DNA of 64,000 nt from Parietichytrium sp. I65-24A (lineage: Eukaryota > Sar > Bigyra > Thraustochytrida > Thraustochytriidae), in the NCBI GenBank assembly GCA_012862575.1, contig BLSF01000031.1, positions 124,001 through 188,000 on the forward strand, in the 5' to 3' direction. Position numbers and translations under genes: made by a program. Positions 10,728-19,450 of the stretch are shown here, one piece after another (within the stretch, counting starts at the first letter, position 1; the number at the start of each line of letters is the position of its first letter). The notes beneath the pieces are model-generated. The model had not been told where the DNA came from. It saw only the letters and a program-made list of their open reading frames with translations, and made no database searches.

Positions 10728-11193
10728 ATGGGAAGCGAAGGAGATGATCCGAGAGACGGGAAATCTGTGCGCGCGTGGGAAGATATCCGGAGAGATATGG
10801 ACCAACTCGCTCCGGATTACATGTCTCTGCTGTCGCTCATGCTCGGTCTGTTGGCGTATCTCTTAGAGGTGAGTTTATCGTTTCGGCTATGGCTATGACT
10901 CTCCAGACCTGTTGTTGGTGGAGCGGGTTCTGATTGAACAAAGAATGAAGCTGATGGGAATGTGCTTTTGAATGCTCGATATGATGTGATGCGATGGTTT
11001 GATGGTTTGATAATTTGATGGGCGTGTGGTTCTCGAGTAGGTGCGGCTGCTGGCGTGGGTGAGCGTATTTTGCTTTGCGAGCTCGCTGGCGAATTTGAGC
11101 TATTCCACGGTGGACGTGAATCAGATTACGTGCACGGTGGTGTGCGTCTCGCTTGGGTTGGTGGTGAACTATTCGTCGCAGCTGTTTTGTTGA
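10728..11193 (+). CDS. Asterix/WDR83OS, PAT-complex subunit
   Basis: Small ER membrane protein that, with CCDC47, forms the PAT complex assisting insertion of multi-pass membrane proteins. Two exons, 10728-10868 (ending in GAG before GTGAGT) and 11041-11193, join in phase 0 to give 97 aa (human about 106). The family's core is visible: LAPDYMSLLSLMLGLLAYLLE in exon 1 corresponds to the conserved PDYMNLLGM segment. Exon 2 starts VRLLAWVSVFCFASSLANLS and continues with a second hydrophobic stretch, CTVVCVSLGLVVNYSSQLF. The usual proline-rich C-terminal tail is missing and the protein ends at Cys. The intron is 172 nt and ends TCGAGTAG. The second exon is too short to stand out as an open frame, so the gene is easily missed. 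Confidence 0.85.
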
Positions 11194-11607
11194 GCGTTCT
11201 GATGGAGCAAGCAGCTGGCCGCTCTGTGGTGTCGCAGAGGCAGCTCGAGCCCCGGAATCGTCACACAGCAAATGGAGGCCGCGATTGCGGCGCAATGACC
11301 CTGAGGAGTCAGATACACGCGTACTGACTTACCCGGGCTTTAAAATAGCGAGTCCTCCCGAGGACCACCATGTTCGCAGTCCCGCGATTATTCTGGAGAC
11401 GTTTCCCGACATTTTAGTCCCGTTGCTCATGAGAGCGCGATTGACCTTAACACGTTTCATTTCAGCATCGCATGGAGAAAAAGAAATAGGTGTTGACTGT
11501 CCAAGCATGCGCCAAGAACAAGACTTGCATCGCCAGGATTCTATTTAACCGAGCCTGTTCCAAAACAGCGACCCTCTTCACACGTCAGATTTGCTCTCGG
11601 ATAATTT

Positions 11608-11649
11608 AGATCGCGCGTTCCGTTCAACAGATCGCGCGTTCCGTTCAAC
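11608..11649. repeat. Perfect 21-bp tandem repeat (2 copies)
   Basis: AGATCGCGCGTTCCGTTCAA plus C occurs at 11608-11628 and again, unchanged, at 11629-11649. Confidence 0.9.
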
Positions 11650-11980
11650 ATTCCACCCCTAGAAGTTGAATTTCCCCTTGAAGACAAACGTCCTTTTTCT
11701 TTACACGGACACCGTTCGAATATCTTCATTGTCATCATCGGGTCTTTATGGAAACGCTCCGGTGTCATATTTGTCCGGCAATGGACCCGACATGATGATC
11801 CCGATGATCTTGTTGACGGTGACAATGGCTATGATGAACCATAGAGGTATTATGCCGGCGGAACTATCGCCAAACCCGGCCGGCAATGACGATCTGTGTT
11901 CACTTTGATCATCCACAACCGACTTGGTAGCAGCACGACGAGTGAGGATCTACTCCTCTGGCTATTTTCCTGCCAGTGGA

Positions 11981-12025
11981 GTCGAACGACAGCGAGCAGC
12001 TGTAACCCCTGCCATAGTGGGGTGT
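11981..12025. repeat. Dispersed repeat, copy 1
   Basis: The block CGAACGACAGCGAGCAGCTG, then TAACCCCTGCCATAGTGGGGTGT, is matched at 30910-30962 by CGAACGACAGTGAGCAGCTG, then TAATAGCTGCAACACCTGCCGTAGTGGGGTGT. The copies share both ends and differ by an internal insertion of about 8 bp plus a few substitutions. This suggests two relics of one mobile or duplicated element. Confidence 0.65.
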
Positions 12026-13060
12026 TTTCCCGCCACGAGTATTCATATGTGTTCATGCGCATGCAGAGAATAGCTACTAGTAGCATAGAGTTTAGAAAGA
12101 TGTTCTGAAAGGTCGAGTTGTGCTACAAACCATTGATCTTACCCCTTGTCATTCCGGCAGCGCAACTAGCGCAACGACAGGGTTATGAACATCGAGTCAG
12201 TATGGCGGTACTGCTTCTGTACGCAATTCATTACCGAATATCATAATGAAATGAGTCGATACATTCTCGACATGCAGGGTGTGCGTGAAATACGTGAAAT
12301 GGCATCCTATGCGGCGGTAATAGTCACGTGCTAGAAGTTTCCGCCTTCTTGGCTTTGTTTTCAGTAGGTCAGAACTAGCGGGCAGTAAGTGGAGATCTGG
12401 GTCGCCACTGGCACCAGTGAATCAGGGCAAGATAACTGCACACTTGCGCATTGTGGCGCGAGTAGCACGAGTTGGGAAACTCACTTGGATGAGTGAAATT
12501 TTATGGATTACACTGTTTCACTGTCAATCAAAAGTGCGCAAACTGCAGCATGGGTGGCATGGACGGAGTGACAAAAGTGAAGACCAGCAACAACTGCGTT
12601 GCCGCCGTTCTCTTTGTAAACTCTTCCTCTTCTTCTCGATCAAACAGATCAAACAAATCGATCAAACGAGTCAATCAAACGATCAGCAGCGCGAAGAAGC
12701 GAGTTTCCGGATTGAGTTTCTTTCCTGGAACGTGCCGTGTTGCCCATGAACTAGTACGGTATGGTACTGACCCTGAGTACGGCTCTTTCAGCGCCGTGGT
12801 GAGTTGCTGGCGACGATTTGTTCAAGAAAATACGGCTGACCCATAGGCTCACGAATAGGGATGATCGCAACCTTACGCAAAGTCAGGACTGTACTTGTCA
12901 GAGCCGCATGCCTCATTGACAGACTGACCCTATTGGTAGAGCCTCAAAAGCAGCGTTTGCAAAAGGAGAGGCAAACCCCAAACTTGTTTGACTGTGACTC
13001 ATTATTTTCAACTTTGCGAACGCAAGCCAGCGCAGGGTGCAAGGCCTTTGCCGTTAAAAG

Positions 13061-13270
13061 ATGGAGAACGAACTTGTCACCTCCATAGCAGTTGCAGTCG
13101 TCGTCTTCATTTCTTTGACGGCATTCCTCTTTTATCGCCAGCGCAGTCGCGAAGCAGAGACTGCCGAGACTCCTGGTGTAGTGCCAGTTCAGGTTGTCAA
13201 TCCTGCATTTGACGCAGGCCACAAACCAGAGGACCAGGAGGCGCAGGCTGTGATGCACGCGAAAGTTTGA
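13061..13270 (+). CDS. Small single-pass membrane protein, unknown
   Basis: A 69-aa open frame starting with ATG at 13061. It begins MENELVTSIAVAVVVFISLT; residues about 7-24 form one hydrophobic membrane segment, followed by a positive patch (FYRQRSREAE) and a polar, Pro/Glu-rich tail (PEDQEAQAVMHAKV). The charge pattern predicts a short N-terminus outside the cytosol and a cytosolic tail. I recognise no family. It is placed between Asterix and the 3' end of cytidine deaminase. The composition is protein-like compared with surrounding frames, but an open frame this short could arise by chance. Confidence 0.5.
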   Translation: MENELVTSIAVAVVVFISLTAFLFYRQRSREAETAETPGVVPVQVVNPAFDAGHKPEDQEAQAVMHAKV

Positions 13271-13670
13271 GCTCTGTTGTTGCGGAGCTCGAGCCGATGG
13301 TGTAGACGACCTGCCGAGAAATTTTGACAAACATGTTTCCGCGACTTCGCAGACAGCTCACCGCGGGTGGGTGACCAAATGCAGTGACTTACTGCGAGCT
13401 GGAGATTTCGCGAAGGTCCCGATTTTGAACCAAGAGGACACGCGCGAAACAATGAGAACACTGACTTTGTATTATCATCGGAACTGAATATTAAAATCCG
13501 AATCATTTTTCATAACGCACAATTATACATGTTTGATCTCTTCTTTTTAAAAAACAGTAAGATTGCATGAACTCGACACGCCGAATTGAAAAATCGTATC
13601 GAATCACAGAGCACTTATTGCACTTGCTCTGCGTTGCACGTCTTCCGAGTCACAGCGTAATTTACCGTCG
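13271..13670. other. Convergent intergenic region
   Basis: About 400 bp between the 3' ends of the small membrane-protein gene and cytidine deaminase. AT-rich, with TTTTTAAAAAA near 13544; probably 3' untranslated sequence for both. Nothing else seen. Confidence 0.5.
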
Positions 13671-14624
13671 CTATTCTTGGGAGCAGCGCACCTCGACGAA
13701 TTCAGAATTTGGCATAAAGTCTTCAACAAAACCCTGAACTGTCCTCTTGTGATTAATCCTGAGGTCGCCGTCGCCTTGCATCAGAACGACCTGCTTGACA
13801 TTCTCCTTGATATCTTCAAAGAGCTCCAACTTGCTAATCTTCTCCAAGTGCGCCTTCATGCCCTCCACATCAATGTCTTGGAAGCGCATCCCAAGCTTGT
13901 TGATAGCGTACGCGATGAGGCAGCTTTGAAAGGGCGGAACTCCCGGATTGTAGGCTACGGACTCAAGCGAGCTGCCGGTGACCACGGCGCCGTCCCCAAG
14001 AATAAACGCGCAAGCGGATTTGCAGCCACTGTAGCTGGCATTGGACTTGACCCATGCCGGCAAAAGGCCGCTCACAGGGGACTGCAGAAGAAGGTCTCCC
14101 GTTACCTTGGAAGCAGGGAGGTCCGACTCGGAGACGGCCTTGGACGAAGGCAAGTTTGTCTCGTCCAAGAGGTCGGCCTTGACAGGGACGGACAGGAGGT
14201 CGTTCTCCAGGTCAAACTGCTCGACAGTCTGAGACTCCTTGTTCTTCAAAAACACTTTAAGGCCGCGCGACGAGGACACCTCGGCAAGCATTTGGCGACA
14301 GTGCCCGCATGGAGACGCAGTAACACCGACCGCAACGAAGGATTTCTCGCCAAAGTTTGCGATCGCATTCGCAATGCAAAAGTGCTCGGCATGGATAGTC
14401 TGCTGCAGCGGCTGGTAAGGCAGCTCGATATTCACTCCAGCATACAGCGTGCCGCTCTCGCCAAGAGCGACTGCGCCGACATGGAAACCAGACAGTGTCG
14501 GCACGGCGCACTTTGCAACCAGCTCGGCAAGCTCCACGAGCTTCTCGCCGAGCCCTGCCCCCGACACGTTCACATCAAGGCTCGCCTTGCTGCTCACGCC
14601 CACTTGCTCCCCTGCTTGCTCCAT
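13671..14624 (-). CDS. CDA: Cytidine deaminase, two-domain dimeric type
   Basis: Zinc hydrolase converting cytidine and deoxycytidine to the uridine forms in pyrimidine salvage. It is 317 aa from the ATG at 14624 (MEQAGEQVGVSSKASLD). The frame is open 44 codons further to 14756, but that extension is Arg/Trp/Lys-rich and unlike the family. The N-terminal catalytic domain shows FHVGAVAL, GVNIELP, the HAE motif (His78, Glu80) and PCGHCRQ (Cys106, Cys109), so all zinc ligands and the proton shuttle Glu are present. A second, degenerate deaminase-like domain (LLPAWVKSNASYSG... SCLIAYAINKLG) lacks the zinc motifs. This is the layout of Escherichia coli Cdd and plant CDA, not the short tetrameric animal form. 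Confidence 0.95.
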   Translation of the reverse strand: MEQAGEQVGVSSKASLDVNVSGAGLGEKLVELAELVAKCAVPTLSGFHVGAVALGESGTLYAGVNIELPYQPLQQTIHAEHFCIANAIANFGEKSFVAVGVTASPCGHCRQMLAEVSSSRGLKVFLKNKESQTVEQFDLENDLLSVPVKADLLDETNLPSSKAVSESDLPASKVTGDLLLQSPVSGLLPAWVKSNASYSGCKSACAFILGDGAVVTGSSLESVAYNPGVPPFQSCLIAYAINKLGMRFQDIDVEGMKAHLEKISKLELFEDIKENVKQVVLMQGDGDLRINHKRTVQGFVEDFMPNSEFVEVRCSQE

Positions 14625-15381
14625 TTTCTTCCGCTTCCTCGAGGTCTCCTTTTTGTGACTGTATACTCTCTCCGTGCACGACCACCAAGCTGTCCTGGCT
14701 TCGGCCGAGAAGATAAATGTGCGTGTACTCAGTACTGTTAGGACAAAGTAATTCACGGCGCTGGGTCGGCTCGGCTGATTGATGGAGAGTTTGTTTCTTC
14801 GTTTGTTTGTTTGTTTGTTTGTTTGTTTGTATGTTGGCTGGTTCAGTTGTTCACAGTCGATGGATCAATCAATCAGTCAATCAGTCAATCGAAAGCTTTT
14901 CGTTTCGTGTTGGGTTATGTTGGGTTGTTGATTGATTGAGACGCTCGTTCGTCCTGTGAATTGTCTTACTTTCCCTGTCCTTTACCTTCTGCGGCGAAGT
15001 GTAGGTTGGTTCATACAAGTCGAAACCACCACCCGCTGGCTAGCTAGTCGGTAGTAGCTGCTGGCGTAAAAGAGAGCACGAGGTCTCCCTCCCCCGTGCA
15101 TGAATAACCCTGTGCTATGATGCTATGGCAGGTTGCAAGTAGGCAGGTTACCTATTTTGCATCGTGCAAATGAGGTCAAATTAGGTCAAACAAGATTTGG
15201 CTGTTTTCGAGAATGGTTGGTGTTCGCCCACGGCGAAAGCGCGATTTGCATGCCGGAATTGGGGCAGCGTGCAGATACTTGCCTCTTGCCAGTCGAATGA
15301 AAGATTGGGGATTGAAGGAGACCGTTAGATTTTAATTATGCAATACCAATGAGATAAGACGGTTAAAAGGAGATGCTGGTA
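14625..15381. other. Intergenic region
   Basis: Contains a (GTTT)n tract at about 14793-14829 and a short (AATC)n stretch at about 14866-14890 upstream of cytidine deaminase. The remainder lies past the chorismate synthase stop. No gene seen. Confidence 0.6.
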
Positions 15382-16869
15382 TCAGTTTGAAGCCTCCTCC
15401 AGCTTTCTGCGCTTTGCTTCACGCTCTGCGACTGCCATTGCGCTGGCAGTAGGGTCCGCCTCGTAGATTGACGCATACGAAGGAATCGTGCACGAACCAA
15501 TGGAATCGACACGCACGCGCTGCAAGAGCGCGGCGTCGATGAGGGTAAGCGCAGCCATTGCCTCGATCAAAGGCGGGGTCCGGGGAAGCACGCAAGGATC
15601 GTGGCGGCCCTTCGCTTCGAGAACCGTTGGGTTTCCGTCAAAATCGTAGGTATCCTGTGCTTTGCCAATCGTGGACACTGGTTTAACTGCGACCCGGAAC
15701 AGCAACTCCGCTCCGGAAGAGATTCCCCCCAAAGTACCACCAGCGTTGTTGGTTTTTGGCTTAAGGATTCGGTCTTTGTGGTCATCGTCGGCGGCCATGA
15801 ATGGATCGTTGTGTTCTGAGCCTTTCATTTTTGTTCCTTCAAAGCCAGTTCCGATTTCAAAGCCTTTCGTGGCGGGCAGACTCAACATGGCGTGGGCCAA
15901 CATAGCTTCCAGCTTGTCAAAGCACGGCTCCCCGAGCCCAGTCGGCACGTTGGAGACCACACAACCGACCGTTCCTCCAATGGAGTCCTCTTCGGACTTC
16001 ACCACTCGAATGAGGGACGCCATCTTGCATGCTGTAGGAGCGTGCGGGCAGCGAAGGTACACCACTTCGTCAGTCATGTACGAAGCCATATCAGCCTTTG
16101 AAAAGTTCAACTCGATTCCATTCCGGTCATATACCTTATCTCTTCCGCAAATGTATGAGGGCGCAGATTCCGCGTCGGGGGCAGACGATACAAACGCTTC
16201 CTCGTCCTCAGCGTCGAGCTTAAGCTGCTCTGTTTTCCTGATCTTGGCGTCTGGGATGTCAGCTTCCTCAAGTTTCTTCCATCCAGATGCTGGGTTCCTC
16301 AACACGGTCAGCTTGCTCTCCACATCGACCTCGTGGCGGGTCCAATGCCTGCCCGTCGGGTGATGCATCGCAGAGTCTGGAATCTTAATGTGGCCAATGG
16401 ATGTGACGAAAGACACGATCTCGGTCTTGTAAGTATCTCGGAGCCACTTTTCTGCGACTGCTCCGGCAGCTACGCGGCCGATAGTTTCTCTCGCAGACGA
16501 ACGGCCTCCACCAGAGGTGGCGCGAATTCCATACTTGAGCTGGTACACCAAATCAGCGTGCCCTGGCCGTGGTACTTTGCTCATCTCCTTGTAGTCTCCG
16601 GGCCTCACGTTGAGATTGTCCACGGTCAGCGCGATGGGTGTTCCGAGCGTCCAGCCATTCTCAGTCCCGCTGCGAATGGTCACAAGATCTGCCTCGTCCC
16701 GAGGAGTGGTCAAATTGCTTTGCCCTGGTCGCCTGCGTGTCAGCTGTGGCTGAATATCCTCTTCTTTCAGCATCATCTTGGGCGGGCAGCCGTCAATGAC
16801 ACATCCTACCGACAGACAGTGCGACTCGCCAAACGTCGTAACGCGGAACAGGCGTCCAAAAGTGCTCAT
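15382..16869 (-). CDS. AROC: Chorismate synthase with a large internal insertion
   Basis: Last step of the shikimate pathway: 5-enolpyruvylshikimate-3-phosphate to chorismate, needing reduced flavin. The ATG at 16869 gives MSTFGRLFRVTTFGESH, matching the family start; the frame is open 66 codons upstream without similarity. The protein is 495 aa against about 360-440 usually. Signatures are GESHCLSVGCVIDGCPP (14-30), RPGHADLVY near 101-109, GGRSSARETIGRVAAGA (121-137) and the C-terminal GRHDPCVLPRTPPLIEA. The extra length lies between the first half and DSIGGTVGC (295-303): residues about 163-270 are acidic and Lys-rich and roughly double the usual spacing. No intron. The tail EREAKRRKLEE is basic. 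Function looks intact; the role of the insertion is unknown. Confidence 0.95.
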   Translation of the reverse strand: MSTFGRLFRVTTFGESHCLSVGCVIDGCPPKMMLKEEDIQPQLTRRRPGQSNLTTPRDEADLVTIRSGTENGWTLGTPIALTVDNLNVRPGDYKEMSKVPRPGHADLVYQLKYGIRATSGGGRSSARETIGRVAAGAVAEKWLRDTYKTEIVSFVTSIGHIKIPDSAMHHPTGRHWTRHEVDVESKLTVLRNPASGWKKLEEADIPDAKIRKTEQLKLDAEDEEAFVSSAPDAESAPSYICGRDKVYDRNGIELNFSKADMASYMTDEVVYLRCPHAPTACKMASLIRVVKSEEDSIGGTVGCVVSNVPTGLGEPCFDKLEAMLAHAMLSLPATKGFEIGTGFEGTKMKGSEHNDPFMAADDDHKDRILKPKTNNAGGTLGGISSGAELLFRVAVKPVSTIGKAQDTYDFDGNPTVLEAKGRHDPCVLPRTPPLIEAMAALTLIDAALLQRVRVDSIGSCTIPSYASIYEADPTASAMAVAEREAKRRKLEEASN

Positions 16870-17840
16870 CTTGCCCTCCTCGCTGCGTAGACCAAGACTC
16901 CGTTTGCCGCTCAAAACCTCCCAACTCTCTCGTCCGTCCACGGTCAAACTCTCGCCGTTACTCACCGCCTCTTCCAAGTCACAACGCAACGCAACGCAAC
17001 ACAACACACACCGACCTTTCCAGCACAACGCCGATACGCCTGTAAGGTTTTCACGACACAAAGACACCTTCCGTCTCTGTCTTTTGCACTTTTGCCTATC
17101 TTGCTGTTGGCATTGTCGGCCTTCGTTGACTTCGTTGAATTCTCTGTTCGCCTCGTCCGTAAGACTCTGCGACTGCGGTGCCCACGCTACGGGAGCGGTC
17201 TAGGCGCACGTAAGACGAGCAGGCGACGGTCTGTAGGCTGGTTCTATGCGTCTGTGTCTGTCTGTCTGTCGTTGCGAAAGTGCGTGGGTCCTAGCGTTTC
17301 TGGTGTCTGGCGGAGCGTGGTGACAGGTAAAATGTGTGCTCGAGTAGTAGTTCGAGTTCGAGTCGCAGTGGAAGGCGATGTGAGTGATGTGCGCTGGGAT
17401 TCCGGGAAGCTTTCAGAAACGGCGAGGTGCTGCCCTGCGGTTGATAGTCCACGATTACTTTCAGTGAAACCTTTCTCGCTTTCATGGACATAGATTGACC
17501 ATTGAATGTGAAACATCGGATGTAATATCAAAAGTCGATCTCGGAGGTCGACTGCATGGCGTGCTACTAACCGTGAGCATTACAGGAGGGCTTTGCTATT
17601 TTGAAGAATGGCGATGGCTCGATCGCCTCTTGACCCAGCGCCTTCCTCGTTCGTGGTGATCGCAGCTCAGTCAAGCCTCACTTGGCGCTTCTGGCGACCA
17701 GATTTCTTCGCCACAGCTGACCGAGATGGGATGGATGGCTCAAAGGCAATCAATACGTCCGGTGCCTGTATGACGTAATAAAACGACTTGACCTTGCCAA
17801 GGTGAACAGAGTTCGAGTTGGGTGCAGCCACACAGTCGGA
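16870..17840. other. Intergenic region
   Basis: Nothing convincing. A 133-codon open frame at 17092-17493 (+) is Arg/Val/Ser-rich without recognisable features. The (CAACG)n-like stretch at about 16980-17005 is low complexity. Confidence 0.5.
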
Positions 17841-19088
17841 TCATTTCCATGGCTCGAGACCAAGGTGGGGCTCTAGCATCTCGAAATGGTTGATAAAAGC
17901 ACGGAGAAGTGCACGGAATGTCATGCTCTTCTCCTTCGGGGAGTTTGTTAATTGTGAGATATAGACCTGAATGCGTCGCATCACATGAACGGGCGGCCGT
18001 ACGGTCGCCAGTGGCCGCCCACTTCGTCTAATGATGGTGGAGATCCACTCGTCGATCTCGTCCGCAGAGAGCAAGGTGTCGAGCATAAACTGTCTAGTTT
18101 GGGATGGGCTCTTCGGATCCACAAAACTAGAGCTCTTGGTGAACTCCAAAAAGAAATCCCCGAATATCATCCATATCACAAAACTGCGAGCCACAAAGCC
18201 GATCTCTGTCTTGCTCACCTCTTTGCTGGAAACCGCGTACTCGTTTCTTGCGCTTGCGCCGCTAATTTCTTCGTCCGGGCCGATTGCACTGTCCTCCGGG
18301 ACTTGCTCGTCCGTAGTCAGCGCCTGCACCTCGTAGGTTTCCGAACTGAGAGTAGACCACACCACATCAACCAAGCTGGTCGCAAAGTCGTCACAGTACA
18401 AGCTTAGAATCTGTGCAAAGTCAAACTTGGTCACGAAGCGCTTCGGATCGAGGTGCTTGATCGAGTTCCAAATGACACGCACAAAACAAAGTCTGTTCCA
18501 CGCAGTGGCGTACAAAAACGCAAAGTCCGAGCCAATAATATGCTCGCCGCGGGCAACCAGCTCAAAGTATATGTGCAGAAAAAGCAGCGGATCTTTCTGC
18601 TCGCGCAGCGCTGCGATGGAAAACTCCATCTGCTTCATGCTCCCCCGGCCCAGCGTATCCACACGTAGCACACGAGCTTCTTGCTGCTCGGAACCCTGCG
18701 CTTCCTGTGCCGCCCAGGCAGCGGTTGCCTGACGTGGCTTGCCTTTTCCATTTGACTTTGCCGTGGACGGCCGGATTCTCCCAACTTGTTTGGAAGTTGG
18801 TTTGTTTCCAGAAGCTGCCGAAGCAAGTTTCGTTTTGTCAACGCCTTCTTTTCCCGTTTCGCCGGACTTCCTATTCGCGCTTGCTCCCGATCTAGACTTG
18901 TCGCCAACTGCGTCTTCTTGCGAGTCCGATGCGTGTGCCACGAAGCGAGAGATGGCGTCCGCGAAGTACACTTCGAGGCCCGATTCGTTGAGAAAGGACT
19001 CAGGTGACGACTGCAGGCTCTCCGCACCTCCGAAACTAAGGTCCTCGTAGCTGTTGACCATAAAGTACAGGTCCTCGGCTGGGTCCAT
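17841..19088 (-). CDS. Hypothetical protein, unrecognised family (415 aa)
   Basis: Single exon from the ATG at 19088 (MDPAEDLYFMVNSYEDLSFG); the open frame runs 27 codons further to 19169 but that part is not protein-like. The N-terminal third includes a Lys/Ser/Gly-rich disordered region (about residues 80-150). From about 165 on it is ordered and helical: QMEFSIAALREQKDPLLFL, LYATAWNRLCFVRVIWNSI, KFDFAQILSLYCDDFATSLV, FVIWMIFGDFFLEF and ALLRAFINHFEMLEPHLG. Hydrophobic patches are amphipathic rather than membrane-spanning. There is no catalytic motif I can name. It lies 362 bp from acetyl-CoA acetyltransferase on the same strand. Composition and length argue strongly that it is real; function unknown. 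Confidence 0.85.
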   Translation of the reverse strand: MDPAEDLYFMVNSYEDLSFGGAESLQSSPESFLNESGLEVYFADAISRFVAHASDSQEDAVGDKSRSGASANRKSGETGKEGVDKTKLASAASGNKPTSKQVGRIRPSTAKSNGKGKPRQATAAWAAQEAQGSEQQEARVLRVDTLGRGSMKQMEFSIAALREQKDPLLFLHIYFELVARGEHIIGSDFAFLYATAWNRLCFVRVIWNSIKHLDPKRFVTKFDFAQILSLYCDDFATSLVDVVWSTLSSETYEVQALTTDEQVPEDSAIGPDEEISGASARNEYAVSSKEVSKTEIGFVARSFVIWMIFGDFFLEFTKSSSFVDPKSPSQTRQFMLDTLLSADEIDEWISTIIRRSGRPLATVRPPVHVMRRIQVYISQLTNSPKEKSMTFRALLRAFINHFEMLEPHLGLEPWK

Positions 19089-19450
19089 CCTGCACGTCGC
19101 GGGATGACTGATTATACGTCCGCGTGCTGAGGCCCCCGGCGCTTTTTTGGTTGTTGGGACGACCGGCACCGGTACTCAGTACCGATACCTCATTTAGCGG
19201 TGGTCGAGGACTGAGCACTCGTACTGACTATCAGTGCCGATGCTAGCTAGAGTGACTTCCTGATGGCTACACCTTTCTTGGCTCTGGGAGAGTATGTTTG
19301 CACATGGTCAACTAGAAGGCGAACGGAACGGGTGACTGGGTGACTCACATTGCAAAACAAGAAGAAAAAGGAGGTAAAGGGAGTATAAAGACGATGGAAA
19401 ACACAAATAGAGTATCTACTGACGAGTATTTTCTTCCGGTATCAGAAATT
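19089..19450. other. Short intergenic region
   Basis: Contains the GTAC-cored palindrome CCGGTACTCAGTACCG near 19169-19185, just upstream of the unknown 415-aa gene, and further such sequence near 19218-19230. No gene. Confidence 0.6.

Larger units (their letters stand above)
11194..13060. other. Intergenic region, no gene recognised
   Basis: Contains a perfect 21-bp direct repeat at 11608-11649, one copy of a dispersed repeat at 11981-12025, and GTAC-rich palindromic sequence near 12754-12785. Several 60-120-codon open frames exist on both strands, but none reads like a protein or offers convincing splice sites. Confidence 0.5.

Noticed and set aside
13677-14741. 354-codon open frame antisense to cytidine deaminase
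   Set aside because: Shadow of the deaminase; no recognisable domain.
17092-17493. 133-codon open frame upstream of chorismate synthase
   Set aside because: Arg/Val/Ser-rich, no motif and no splice context; probably chance.
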